Below are positions 1-8,518 of a stretch of 64,000 nucleotides of DNA, piece after piece. Location: contig CAZGLY010000003.1 in the NCBI GenBank assembly GCA_964526675.1, forward strand, positions 1 to 64,000. The letters run 5' to 3'. The stretch is from CAZADA01 sp964526675. Its GTDB lineage: Bacteria; Pseudomonadota; Alphaproteobacteria; Caulobacterales; Maricaulaceae. The translations under genes and the position numbers were made by a program. Positions within the stretch are counted from its first letter, which is position 1; the number at the start of each line of letters is the position of its first letter. The notes under the pieces are model-generated. The model was given only the letters and a program-made list of their open reading frames with translations, was not told the DNA's origin and did not search any database.

Positions 1-752
1 ACCCAGATCATGTGGCTTTGGTGGTCCGCGTACTCGACTTCCGCCTCCGCCAGAGCCGTCTGCTCGACCGGGCTCCACATCACCGGCTTGGAGCCGCGGA
101 CCAACAGGCCGTTCTCCGCGAACTTCAAGAACTCACGGACGATCGCCGCCTCCGACCCGTAATCCATGGTCAGATAAGGCCGCTCCCAATCGCCCAGGAC
201 CCCCAGGCGCTTGAACTCCTCCCGCTGGATGTCCACCCATTTCGCGGCGTAGGCTCGACAGGCGGCGCGGAACTCCTCGGCCGGCACGTCGGCTTTCTTG
301 CGGCCTTTGGCGCGGAACGCCTCCTCGACCTTCCATTCGATCGGAAGACCGTGGCAATCCCAGCCGGGCACGTAGGAGCTGTCATAGCCCAGCACTTGGC
401 GGGTGCGGACCACGAAGTCCTTCAAGATCTTGTTCAACGCGTGGCCGATGTGGAGGTGGCCGTTGGCGTAAGGCGGGCCGTCATGAAGGATAAAAGTCTC
501 TCGCCCTCGGCTCTCCTCCCGCAAACGATGATAGAGGCCCAGCCGCTCCCAACGTTCCAGGAGCTCCGGCTCCTTTTTGGGCAGGCCGGCGCGCATCGGA
601 AAGTCCGTCTGCGGCAGGAACAGCGTTTCTTTGTAATCACGGCCGCCAGCCGCGTCCGCACGGGGCGCTGGCGGTTGAGAGGCCTTTTTGGATTTCGTCT
701 TTGGGGAAGACGATGTCGCGGTCGAACCCGCGGGCGCGTGAGCGTCGGTCAT
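1..752 (-). CDS. ileS: Isoleucyl-tRNA synthetase, N-terminal part (runs off the left edge)
   Basis: This class I aminoacyl-tRNA synthetase charges tRNA-Ile in the cytoplasm. Only about the first 250 residues lie in the window; the rest is beyond base 1. The HIGH signature is seen as GHLHIGHA near residue 97, preceded by FILHDGPPYANG. It is followed by VPGWDCHGLPIEWKVE, which is typical of the Ile/Val/Leu subgroup. The ATG at 752 is followed by about 40 poorly conserved, Ala/Lys-rich residues before the core begins at DYKETLFLPQTDFPMR, so the true start could be slightly internal. In many alphaproteobacteria ribF lies next to ileS. Here ribF is 1.8 kb upstream on the same strand, separated by a hydrolase gene and an acetyltransferase gene of opposite strand. 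Confidence 0.96.
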   Translation of the reverse strand, partial: MTDAHAPAGSTATSSSPKTKSKKASQPPAPRADAAGGRDYKETLFLPQTDFPMRAGLPKKEPELLERWERLGLYHRLREESRGRETFILHDGPPYANGHLHIGHALNKILKDFVVRTRQVLGYDSSYVPGWDCHGLPIEWKVEEAFRAKGRKKADVPAEEFRAACRAYAAKWVDIQREEFKRLGVLGDWERPYLTMDYGSEAAIVREFLKFAENGLLVRGSKPVMWSPVEQTALAEAEVEYADHQSHMIW

Positions 753-966
753 GGAAACGTCCGGTCAAAATGTCGAATGGAGGGATACGCCGTTCCCGGC
801 CCGGCCGATAGCAGGCTCAGCCGGCCGGGCTGATAATTCGCAGACGCGGAGGTATCGCAAACACGCTCATGGCGCGTATGTAACCGCAACCGCGGGTCGT
901 GTCATCCGCGTCCGGCCCGCCCGCCGACCGCAGCGTCTTGTCTCCTCGCTGGAGGGCCTATCACCG

Positions 967-1656
967 ATGACCACGTTGGCCGGCTGGACCCCGCGCCCCG
1001 CCCCCGAGCTGCCGTTGACCGAAGGCCGCACGGTGGTCGTCGCGCCCTGGGACAGCGCGCGGCACGGCGCGGGCCTGTTCGCCGCGATCGGCGGGCCGGA
1101 GAACGCGCTCCTGTGGCGGCATCTGGCGTCACAAACGATACCGGAGACGGCCGCGGCGCTCTCGCGTCTGGTGGACGCGCGCCAGGACGGGCCGGATCCC
1201 TGGCGGACCCACGTGCTGCTCGACCTCGCCGGCTCGGTGCTGGGCATGGCGAGCTATATGCGGATCCGCCCGGAGCACGGCTCGGTGGAGGTCGGCTTTG
1301 TCGTGTTCGCACCCACCCTGCAGCGGACGCCCGCCGCCACGGAGGCCATGGTCCTGATGGCGCGCTACGTGTTCGAGGACCTCGGCTATCGCCGCTATGA
1401 GTGGAAGTGCGACAACGCCAACGCCGCCTCCAAGCGCGCGGCCGAGCGGTTGGGCTTCACGTTTGAGGGCGTGTTTCGCCAGGACCTGGTCGTGCGCGGG
1501 CGCAACCGGGACACGGCGTGGTTCTCGTTGCTGGATCACGAATGGCCACAAGCGCGGGCGGCGTTCGAGGCTTGGCTCGATCCGGCGAACTTCGACGCCG
1601 ACGGCCGCCAGCGCCAACGCCTCGCGGCGATCCGTGAAGCCCTCAGCGGGCGCTAA
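967..1656 (+). CDS. GNAT family N-acetyltransferase (RimJ/RimL type)
   Basis: This 229-residue protein has the RimJ/RimL-like GNAT arrangement. Residues 85-100 (GMASYMRIRPEHGSVEVG) give the central strands. The acetyl-CoA-binding and C-terminal region is recognisable in YRRYEWKCDNANAASKRA followed by ERLGFTFEGVFRQ. Such enzymes transfer acetyl groups to protein N-termini or small amines; the substrate cannot be read from sequence. The ATG at 967 follows a GGAGG ten bases upstream. An upstream in-frame extension to 751 would overlap ileS and has no conserved look. Its 3' end overlaps the convergent hydrolase gene by four bases. Confidence 0.85.
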   Translation: MTTLAGWTPRPAPELPLTEGRTVVVAPWDSARHGAGLFAAIGGPENALLWRHLASQTIPETAAALSRLVDARQDGPDPWRTHVLLDLAGSVLGMASYMRIRPEHGSVEVGFVVFAPTLQRTPAATEAMVLMARYVFEDLGYRRYEWKCDNANAASKRAAERLGFTFEGVFRQDLVVRGRNRDTAWFSLLDHEWPQARAAFEAWLDPANFDADGRQRQRLAAIREALSGR

Positions 1657-2567
1657 AGGTCGGCCCCGCGCAGAAAGTCCGCCATGATCGCGGCCAGCTC
1701 CGGCTGGAATCCGATGTCGAAATGGGTGGCGTCCGGCAGTTCCGCATACCTGACGGCATGGCCCGCCGCCTCCAACTCCGCCGCGAGATCGCGGCTGAGA
1801 CGCCGCGGCAGGATCCGGTCTTTGCGCGCCGACAAAACCAGAACCGGCAAATCACGGCGGCGGCTTAAGGCCGCGACATTGTCGTACGCGGCGAGTTCCG
1901 GCGCCAGCGTGACGCGCAAAAAGGGACGCAGAGCCCAGGGCACCGCGCCGCCCACAGCGACGTTGGCGTTCGCCGCCGAGGCCTCAAAGATCATCCCGTC
2001 GGCCTCCGGAGCTTCGGCGGCCATCGCCGCGCAGACAAAACCGCCCAGGGAATGGCCAATAAAGACGATCCGCTGATCGGGGCCGCGCCTGAACTGGGGC
2101 GCAGCCGCGGCCACGGCGCGCGCAGCGGTCTCCAACGTCGCGGCGGACGCGGCGCCCTCGCTCCCGCCATAGCCGGGATAGTCCCACAACAACGCGTCGC
2201 CATAGGGAATGATCGTCCACGCGGCGAGATCACCATGGTTGGGAATGTCGAAGGCGTTGCCCCCGCAATGCACGAAGAGCGGTCCCCCCGCCCCTGGTCC
2301 TGCGGCGGGGCGCGCCAGACGGTACGCCATGGCGCCCGCAGGCGTGGCGATCACGCCGTCCTCGAACGTGGTTCGTGTCGCGTCCCACAGGCCCGGCCTC
2401 GGCCGATTCCGGGTGAAGAGCGGTCCGTCGGCGTCTTGGAATGTGAACCAGGTCCCCTCCGCCATCCATGCGAGGAACACATCCTCCTCCCGCACCTCGC
2501 GGGAACACCCCGCCAACGCGACCCACGCAACAAGCGCTGCAAGCGCGCGACGCCGCGTCACGCTCAC
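1653..2567 (-). CDS. Alpha/beta hydrolase, predicted lipoprotein
   Basis: This 304-residue serine hydrolase has a Sec lipoprotein signal: MSVTRRRALAALVAWVALAGC ends in a good lipobox (LAGC), so Cys21 is probably lipidated and the enzyme held at a membrane facing the periplasm. The nucleophile elbow GHSLGG is near residue 170, with the likely catalytic Asp in ARKDRILP and His in DATHFDIG near the C-terminus. The substrate is unknown. Its start overlaps the ribF stop by four bases (ATGA), so it is translationally coupled to ribF. It separates ribF from ileS, which are usually closer in this class. Confidence 0.85.
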   Translation of the reverse strand: MSVTRRRALAALVAWVALAGCSREVREEDVFLAWMAEGTWFTFQDADGPLFTRNRPRPGLWDATRTTFEDGVIATPAGAMAYRLARPAAGPGAGGPLFVHCGGNAFDIPNHGDLAAWTIIPYGDALLWDYPGYGGSEGAASAATLETAARAVAAAAPQFRRGPDQRIVFIGHSLGGFVCAAMAAEAPEADGMIFEASAANANVAVGGAVPWALRPFLRVTLAPELAAYDNVAALSRRRDLPVLVLSARKDRILPRRLSRDLAAELEAAGHAVRYAELPDATHFDIGFQPELAAIMADFLRGADL

Positions 2568-3523
2568 GCCTCCGCCCGGGCGGCCAACACGGCGCGCGCC
2601 TGGCCAGCGTCCTCGGCGATCTGGGCCGTCAGCGCGTCGAGCCCGTCAAAGCGGCGCTCATCGCGGAGAAACGCGCGGGTCGCCACCGCCACGGACCGAC
2701 CATAGAGATCCCCGTCAAAGTCAAACAAATGGGCTTCGATGCGCTCCTCAGTTCCGCCCACCGTGGGGCGTGCGCCGATGTTGGCCACGCCTGGCCGCCA
2801 GTGCTCCTCGCCCTCGACGCACACCTCCACGGCGTAAACGCCAAAACGCGGGCGGACGTAGTCCGCCAGGCTGACATTGGCGGTGGGAAACCCGAGAAGC
2901 CGGCCCCGCTGGTCGCCCTTTTCCACCACGCCATCGACAATCCAAGGACGGGTCAGCAACGCCGCCGCGCGCTCCACGTCGCCCGCGCGCAACGCCTCGC
3001 GAATGGCGGAGGACGAGCACTTCGCACCATGGATCGACAATTGCGGTTGCACGCGCACCTCAAAGCCCAGCGTGCGGCCAAGCGCGCTCAGCACGTCGGC
3101 GTCGCCCGCGCGGTCCTTCCCGAACCGATAATCGAAGCCCACGACAACGGTGTGGGCGCCCATGGCGTCGACCAACACCCGCTTTGCAAACGCCTCCGCA
3201 TCCATCCCGGCCAGGGCGGCGTCAAACGGGATCTCATAGAGCGTCTCGACACCCAGGGCGGCCAGCGTGACGGCGCGCCGCTCCGCGCCCATCAGGCGAA
3301 ACGGCGCCGCGTCAGGTTGAAAAAACCGGCGCGGATGCGGTGTGAACACGGCCGCACCCCACCGCGCGGCCGACCCGTGCGCGGCGTCGCGCGCCGCGTG
3401 CAACACCGATTGATGGCCACGGTGGACCCCATCGAAATTGCCCAGCGCGACAGACGCCCCGCCGCCAGCCTGCGCGCCCCCCGCTCCAGCAGACCCCGTC
3501 TGGCCTACGCGCACACGTTCCAC
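2564..3523 (-). CDS. ribF: Bifunctional riboflavin kinase / FAD synthetase
   Basis: RibF phosphorylates riboflavin to FMN and adenylates FMN to FAD in the cytoplasm. The N-terminal adenylyltransferase shows ALGNFDGVHRGHQ and VGFDYRFGKDR. The C-terminal flavokinase domain shows GRLLGFPTANV and a conserved NIGARPTVGG. The protein is about 319 residues, normal for the family. The start is uncertain. I take the GTG at 3523 because a GAGG lies six bases upstream; a TTG at 3541 and a GTG at 3514 are also in frame, and no ATG is available. It is the first gene of a ribF-hydrolase operon. Confidence 0.95.
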   Translation of the reverse strand: MERVRVGQTGSAGAGGAQAGGGASVALGNFDGVHRGHQSVLHAARDAAHGSAARWGAAVFTPHPRRFFQPDAAPFRLMGAERRAVTLAALGVETLYEIPFDAALAGMDAEAFAKRVLVDAMGAHTVVVGFDYRFGKDRAGDADVLSALGRTLGFEVRVQPQLSIHGAKCSSSAIREALRAGDVERAAALLTRPWIVDGVVEKGDQRGRLLGFPTANVSLADYVRPRFGVYAVEVCVEGEEHWRPGVANIGARPTVGGTEERIEAHLFDFDGDLYGRSVAVATRAFLRDERRFDGLDALTAQIAEDAGQARAVLAARAEA

Positions 3524-3717
3524 CTTCACCCTCGCCCTCAACGGCGAGCCACGCGCTCGCCCATCAGCCGGCGTTCGCCCGCCGCCTCGCCGAAGTCGCC
3601 ACGCAGCCCCTCGGACGTTACCTGTTCTTAGCCGTCACGGCGTAGCCTCTCCCGCACGACACAACCGGCGCGCCCACGCGCCGCCACTTTGGCCCACGTT
3701 GCGCGAGACGGCGAGCC

Positions 3718-4104
3718 ATGGCTGTTGACATGAACATGCGGATCCTGGTGGTCGACGACCAGCGAACCATGGTGCGCATCATCCGAACTCTGTTGAACCA
3801 GCTGGGGTTCAACAATATCGACGACGCGCCGAGCGGCGAAGACGCGCTCGAGAAGCTTCGTTATGAACGCTACAGCTTGGTGATTTCCGATTGGAACATG
3901 AGCGGCATGTCTGGCAATGAACTGTTGCGCCAGGTGCGGAGCGACGAAACGCTCAAACACCAAAAATTCATTATGGTGACAGCGGAATCAAAAATGGCGC
4001 ACATCACCGCGGCCCAAAAAGCGGGTGTGGATAACTACATCGTCAAGCCGTTCAGCGCGGGAACTTTGAAACAGAAAATCGCCGCGGTCTTCGGCAACTT
4101 TTGA
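3718..4104 (+). CDS. CheY-like single-domain response regulator
   Basis: This 128-residue protein is a stand-alone receiver domain. It has all canonical residues: the acidic pair Asp13/Asp14, phosphoacceptor Asp58 in VISDWNMSG, Thr88 in MVTAES and Lys110 in IVKPFS. The WNMSGMSG loop and the KPFSAGTLKQKI end are CheY-like, so it may bind the flagellar motor switch or act in a phosphorelay. No chemotaxis kinase or che gene is adjacent, so it is an orphan here; the flagellar cluster starts 40 kb away. Its codon use is slightly less GC-biased than its neighbours. Confidence 0.88.
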   Translation: MAVDMNMRILVVDDQRTMVRIIRTLLNQLGFNNIDDAPSGEDALEKLRYERYSLVISDWNMSGMSGNELLRQVRSDETLKHQKFIMVTAESKMAHITAAQKAGVDNYIVKPFSAGTLKQKIAAVFGNF

Positions 4105-4176
4105 TCACCTCTGCGACGTCTGTTCCGATCTGAAGGACCGCAACGCCGCTACGCCACCGCGCCACGCCAGCCGGCG

Positions 4177-4638
4177 TCAGTGGCGGCGGCTGGTGAGGCC
4201 CGCAGGGTCCTCCGGCGCCCCCGACGGATCGTGGAACTCCACAACGCCCTCGCCAGCTGTCGCGTAGCGCAAAAAGAGCCGAAACGCCGAACCGTCACAA
4301 TGCTCGAACCGCCCGAGAATGGCCTCAGCTTCCGGTTCGCCGCGTGACCTGAGACGAATGTCGGCGAAGATCACGGCCGCTCTCACCCCCTCGCCGGCGG
4401 CGCGCTCGCGCAACGCGCCCTCCAGCGCGTCGACGACTTCGTTCGGCGCGGGCTGCTCATCGTCGTCCAGCTGCACTTGAAGGCCCTGGGCCTCGCCAGC
4501 GCCGTCGAGATAGCCTGCAAAGGGCACGAACGAGCCGTCGCGCCGCAAGAGGCCCTTGGCCAGCGGCATAAAGGCGTCAATCAAAGCGGCGAAATCCTCG
4601 CGCGCGCCCTCGGATGTGTTCAAATCATCGTAGGTCAT
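4177..4638 (-). CDS. Uncharacterised cytoplasmic protein
   Basis: This 153-residue acidic protein has no signal peptide or membrane segment. It contains FVPFAGYLDGAGEAQGLQ and a central stretch AAVIFADIRLRSRGEPEAEA, and alternates short helices with beta segments. I do not recognise the family or a catalytic motif. It is divergent from the DUF418 membrane protein gene, with 66 bases between the start codons, and convergent with the CheY gene. The reading frame keeps the high-GC third-position bias expected of a real gene. Confidence 0.6.
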   Translation of the reverse strand: MTYDDLNTSEGAREDFAALIDAFMPLAKGLLRRDGSFVPFAGYLDGAGEAQGLQVQLDDDEQPAPNEVVDALEGALRERAAGEGVRAAVIFADIRLRSRGEPEAEAILGRFEHCDGSAFRLFLRYATAGEGVVEFHDPSGAPEDPAGLTSRRH

Positions 4639-4704
4639 GACGTCAGTATGCCGCGTATGGGCCGCCCGGTCGCGCGTTTGTCGCCGTTAGGACACAGTAA
4701 ACCG

Positions 4705-5940
4705 GTGAACGAGCCCGCCCCTTTCACCCATCAGCGCCAGGCTGCGGACGCCCCGCCGGCGACGCCCGCGACGCGGCTGGAAAGCCTCGACGTGCTGCGC
4801 GGCGTCGCGGTTTTGGGGATCTTCGTGATGAACGTCCAAGCGTTCGCCATGATCCCTCAGGCGTACGAAAACCCCCTCGCGCACATAGACTTCGGAGCCG
4901 TGGGGCAAACCGTTTGGCGGCTGCAGCAAACGCTCTTCGCGGCCAAGTTCATGACCATCTTCTCAACCCTGTTCGGGGCGGGCCTCGCTCTGAGCTTGGG
5001 GTCCGCGCCGGACGCCGCGCGCGAAGCCCGTCATCGAGCGCGGTTGCGCTGGCTGTTGGTGTTCGGCTTGGTCCACGGGTTTGTGTTTTGGCACGGCGAC
5101 ATTCTCGCGGCGTATGCGGTGGCGGGATGGTTGGCCGCGGCTGCGACGGCGCGCCGTCCCCGCACGCTCCTGGCGATGGCCGGGGCGTTGTTCGCGCTCT
5201 ACCTGGGTGTCTTGGTTCTGCTGGACCTGCTGTTTCTGGCCGAAACGCCGGAGTGGCGCGCGGCGTTTGTCGCGGAGTCCTGGTCGCCTTCCGCGGAACG
5301 GGTGGCGGAGCTTGAAGCGATCTACCGCAGCCACCTCATCGCCCGCTGGCCCGCCCACGCCGCCTTAAACGCGGAGGTGTTGCTCTACCAAGTCACGGTT
5401 TTGCTGCCGCGCTTCCTTGCGGCCATGTTGGCGGGCATGGCGCTGGTGAAGCTAGGCTTCTTCTCCGGCGCGGCGTCGCGGGCGCGTCTGGCGGCGCTGG
5501 CCGTGCTCGCGAGCGGCGTTGGCCTCGCCGTCAGCGCGTGGGCGACGCAGGAGCGGATCCGCGCGGGCTTTGACTACGCCGCAGGGATTCCGTGGCGGCT
5601 CGTGATGGACGCAGCCGCGCCTCTCTGCGCGCTGGGCTACGCCGCGGCGGTGTGCGCCTGGTGCGCCGGCGGACCAGGCGGCGCGTTGCGCCGGGGGCTG
5701 GCGGCTGTGGGGCGGATGGCGTTGTCGGCCTACCTTGGCAGCACGCTCATCGGCTTTGTCCTGTTCTTCGGGCCACCGGGGTTCGGTCTCTTTGGGCGGC
5801 TGGACCGGCTCGACCAAATGGGGGTCGTCGCCCTGGTCTGGGCGGTTTTGCTGGCGGGGTGCTCGATCTGGCGGCGCCGCTTCGGTCAAGGACCGTTCGA
5901 GCGCGTGTGGCGCGCGCTGGCGGCGCGGGCCGACGCCTAG
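4705..5940 (+). CDS. DUF418 family integral membrane protein
   Basis: This polytopic protein of about 411 residues carries the DUF418/YeiB hallmark RLESLDVLRGVAVLGIFVMN near the N-terminus. An early TLFGAGLALSL and about ten hydrophobic helices follow. Members are inner-membrane proteins of uncertain transport or acyltransferase-like function. The start is ambiguous: GTG at 4705 has AGGA twelve bases upstream and gives the N-terminal length usual for the family, while ATG at 4648 would add 19 residues. The stop overlaps the convergent gene at 5937 by four bases. Confidence 0.85.
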   Translation: MNEPAPFTHQRQAADAPPATPATRLESLDVLRGVAVLGIFVMNVQAFAMIPQAYENPLAHIDFGAVGQTVWRLQQTLFAAKFMTIFSTLFGAGLALSLGSAPDAAREARHRARLRWLLVFGLVHGFVFWHGDILAAYAVAGWLAAAATARRPRTLLAMAGALFALYLGVLVLLDLLFLAETPEWRAAFVAESWSPSAERVAELEAIYRSHLIARWPAHAALNAEVLLYQVTVLLPRFLAAMLAGMALVKLGFFSGAASRARLAALAVLASGVGLAVSAWATQERIRAGFDYAAGIPWRLVMDAAAPLCALGYAAAVCAWCAGGPGGALRRGLAAVGRMALSAYLGSTLIGFVLFFGPPGFGLFGRLDRLDQMGVVALVWAVLLAGCSIWRRRFGQGPFERVWRALAARADA

Positions 5941-6443
5941 CCGGCGGCTTTCTTGGCGTCGGTGGCTTGGCGGTTGGGATCGCGTCGATAGTCCTGGCTG
6001 AGGGACGTGAGCCCTTCGGGAAGCACGGGGCGATCGCCCGCCGCCGCGGGCCGCGACGCCTCCAGCCGCGCGCGCGTCTCCGGCGCGACCAGACGGTCAT
6101 ACAGCAACCGCACCACGTAGAAGAACTCGTGGAAATCCGTCGCGATTTCGCCGTGCGTGTGGAAGACGAACCGCCAATCATCGGTGTCGCGCCACATCCG
6201 CGCGACGGGCTGGCCGCCGAACCCGATTTCATACACCGGCCCCGGCGCTCCCTCGGGCCACACCTCGCTCATCCGCCAGGTGTCGGGGGTTGGCTCATAG
6301 GGGCGGCGCGCGCTGCCGGACGGCGCGCGAAACGGGCTTGGACGCGCGCCGCCGCGAGACGCCGCGCGCGGTCCCTGGAGCGCGGCGCGGTCAGGCGCGC
6401 CGAGGCGTTTGTCGATCCATGCGGTGACCGTGCGATGCTCCAC
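5937..6443 (-). CDS. Uncharacterised protein with a WRFVFHTHGE motif
   Basis: This 168-residue protein is of unknown function. The N-terminal part is basic, proline-rich and probably disordered. A compact conserved-looking core follows, with MSEVWPEGAPGPVYEIGFGG, then MWRDTDDWRFVFHTHGEI and a helical FHEFFYVVRLLYDRLV. The His-Thr-His cluster could bind a metal, but no known fold is evident. I place the start at GTG 6443 because an AGGAGA sits six bases upstream. A longer frame to 6563 would begin in a region without a ribosome site. Confidence 0.55.
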   Translation of the reverse strand: MEHRTVTAWIDKRLGAPDRAALQGPRAASRGGARPSPFRAPSGSARRPYEPTPDTWRMSEVWPEGAPGPVYEIGFGGQPVARMWRDTDDWRFVFHTHGEIATDFHEFFYVVRLLYDRLVAPETRARLEASRPAAAGDRPVLPEGLTSLSQDYRRDPNRQATDAKKAAG

Positions 6444-6755
6444 CAACACACTCTCCTGGTGATCGGGCCTGCGGTACCCGTTTCTCCTAGAACCAATCTT
6501 GACAATACGGATTTTCGCTGAATTTGGCGAGAGGCTTTGAGCGGCCGCCTCACGATTGCACACACCCAGCCCTGCGGCCGACGGCGCCGATGACGTGTGT
6601 TTTCAAGTTGACCATGATCTGGCGGCTGACCATGACTTGAGCGCCAGTCCTGGCGCGGGGGCGTCCTGTGTTTAATGATCTCATAACACTTGCCCTTTAA
6701 GGGCGAGGTCGGTGGCCTGCCCGCTTCCGCTTTCATCTTCTTAGGAGAAACACCT
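6444..6755 (+). promoter_or_regulatory. Intergenic region upstream of the TRL-like gene, with a 9-bp direct repeat
   Basis: This 312-base region holds no gene I can support. It carries two copies of TGACCATGA at 6609-6617 and 6627-6635, exactly 18 bases apart, which could be a tandem operator. A TTGACA hexamer lies at 6499-6504 but has no convincing -10 partner. A more AT-rich stretch at 6670-6700 precedes the strong ribosome site (TAGGAGAAA, 6742-6750) of the downstream gene. Confidence 0.3.
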
Positions 6756-7076
6756 ATGCATATTTCCCGCTCCACTGTGACCAAACTCGCGGCCGTCGCC
6801 GCGTTGGCTTTCAGCGCCACGGCGTGCGCCACGCCGTTCCCGTACGGTGCGCTCTACACCGAAGGCTCGCTCCCGATCGCCGCGGCTGACGGCGCCGGCG
6901 ACAAAGAAGGCCGCGCCTGCATGGAATCGATCCTCGGCCTCGTGGCCACGGGCGACTCCAGCGTCGAGACCGCGAAGCAAAATGGCGGCATCACCCGCGT
7001 GACCAGCGTTGACTACGAAGTCGAAAACGTCCTCGGCGTGATCGGCAAGTACTGCACGGTGGTGCGCGGCAGCTAA
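6756..7076 (+). CDS. TRL-like family protein (small exported protein)
   Basis: This 106-residue protein of the TRL-like family has an N-terminal export signal with a hydrophobic AAVAALAFSATACA segment. The cysteine in ATAC may be lipidated, although the -3 position is Ala rather than Leu, so the lipobox is weak. The mature part shows the family pattern GALYTEGSLPI, GDKEGRACMESILGLVATGD, GGITRVTSVDYE and a closing KYCTVV. The function of TRL proteins is unknown. It is a single-gene unit: a strong ribosome site lies just upstream and a perfect hairpin terminator lies 23 bases after the stop. Confidence 0.85.
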   Translation: MHISRSTVTKLAAVAALAFSATACATPFPYGALYTEGSLPIAAADGAGDKEGRACMESILGLVATGDSSVETAKQNGGITRVTSVDYEVENVLGVIGKYCTVVRGS

Positions 7077-7099
7077 GCCACGGCCACATCAGCAATGCG

Positions 7100-7130
7100 A
7101 AGGGGCGACACGCGTGTGTCGCCCCTTTTC
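7100..7130 (+). terminator. Rho-independent terminator after the TRL-like gene
   Basis: A perfect 12-bp stem (AAGGGGCGACAC / GTGTCGCCCCTT) encloses a four-base loop at 7112-7115 and is followed by TT on the + strand. It sits between the convergent TRL-like and ispG genes. Confidence 0.9.
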
Positions 7131-7162
7131 ATTATGCGCTGATTGATGGTCCGCGGCGGGGG

Positions 7163-8377
7163 CTATTCCGCTGCGGCGACGGTCGTCGCCGCGGGTTTAG
7201 ACGCCTCCCGCTCGGCGCGCATCTTCCCCGCGCGGGCTTCCACCAGCTCGACGATGTGATCCACCATCTCGTCATTGGTGACTTTGTGGTCCGGCTTGCC
7301 CGCGACGTACATCATGCCCGCGTCTTTGCCGCCGCCGGTGAAGCCCAGCTCCGTGAACAGCGCTTCGCCCGGACCGTTGACCACGCAGCCGATGATCGAC
7401 AGCGAGATCGGCTCGGAAATGTGCTCCAGCCGCTGCTCGAGCTTCTCCACCGTCTTGATCACGTCGAAGCCCTGACGGGCGCATGACGGACACGAGATGA
7501 TGTTGACCCCACGCGACCGCAGGCCCAGCGACTTCAACATGTCGAAGCCGACTTTGATCTCCTCCACCGGGTCCGCGGAGAGCGACACCCGGATGGTGTC
7601 GCCGATGCCCGACCACAGCAGCATGCCCAAGCCAATGGACGACTTCACCGTGCCGCTGCGCAACGCGCCGGCTTCTGTCACCCCCAAGTGCAACGGGCAA
7701 TCGATGGCGTCGGCCAAGGCCTGATAGGCCGCGACGGTCAGGAACACGTCGGACGCTTTGACGGAAATCTTGAACTCGTGAAAGTCGTGGTCCTGGAGGA
7801 TGCGCGCGTGGTTGAGCGCGCTCTCCACCATGGCCTCCGGACAGGGCTCGCCATAGCGCTCGAGCAGTTCCTTTTCGAGCGAGCCGGCGTTGACGCCGAT
7901 GCGAATGGCGCAGCCATGATCCTTCGCCGCTTGGACGACGTCGCGCACGCGATCGGCGGAGCCGATGTTGCCCGGATTGATCCGCAAGCACGCCGCGCCG
8001 GCTTCGGCTGCTTCAATGCCGCGCTTGTAGTGGAAGTGGATGTCCGCCACGAGCGGCACGTTCGCTTCGCGCGCAATCGTTTTGAAGGCGGCCGTCGATT
8101 CCACGTCCGGACACGACACGCGCACAATGTCCGCGCCCGCTTCTTCCAGCCGGCGGATCTGATCAATCGTGGCCGCGGCGTCCTCCGTCGGCGTGTTCGT
8201 CATGGACTGGACCGAAATCGGCGCGGTTCCCCCCACCGGCACATCGCCCACCATGATCTGGCGGCATACGCGGCGATCAATCATCCGCCACGGACGCACG
8301 GCGCGAGCCTGCGTGTCGGCGGCGTGGAGGTCTGACGCCTGGTCGGGCGCGGGCTCAAGGGACACGGACTGCGACAT
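7163..8377 (-). CDS. ispG: 4-hydroxy-3-methylbut-2-enyl diphosphate synthase (flavodoxin)
   Basis: IspG (GcpE) catalyses the penultimate step of the MEP isoprenoid pathway, reductively converting ME-cPP to HMBPP. The TIM-barrel part contains VQSMTNTPTED and LRINPGNIG. The 4Fe-4S ligands are visible in the ISCPSCARQG pair and in IIGCVVNGPGEA, which supplies the third Cys and the Glu. The length of 404 residues is normal for the bacterial single-barrel type. I use ATG 8377, with GGAGG eight bases upstream, rather than the GTG at 8392 that overlaps this ribosome site. It lies downstream of a RodZ-like HTH gene on the same strand, a common alphaproteobacterial order. Confidence 0.97.
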   Translation of the reverse strand: MSQSVSLEPAPDQASDLHAADTQARAVRPWRMIDRRVCRQIMVGDVPVGGTAPISVQSMTNTPTEDAAATIDQIRRLEEAGADIVRVSCPDVESTAAFKTIAREANVPLVADIHFHYKRGIEAAEAGAACLRINPGNIGSADRVRDVVQAAKDHGCAIRIGVNAGSLEKELLERYGEPCPEAMVESALNHARILQDHDFHEFKISVKASDVFLTVAAYQALADAIDCPLHLGVTEAGALRSGTVKSSIGLGMLLWSGIGDTIRVSLSADPVEEIKVGFDMLKSLGLRSRGVNIISCPSCARQGFDVIKTVEKLEQRLEHISEPISLSIIGCVVNGPGEALFTELGFTGGGKDAGMMYVAGKPDHKVTNDEMVDHIVELVEARAGKMRAEREASKPAATTVAAAE

Positions 8378-8518
8378 CAATCGGGCCTCCACGGTTCTGC
8401 AGCGCCCATCCTCTACACCGAGGCGACGCAGAATGCACGCTTATGACGCTCAGTGCGCCAATACCCAGAGATCACATGCGTTTGAAGGCGCTGGTCGGCT
8501 TTGAGCGCGCCGGCGCCC

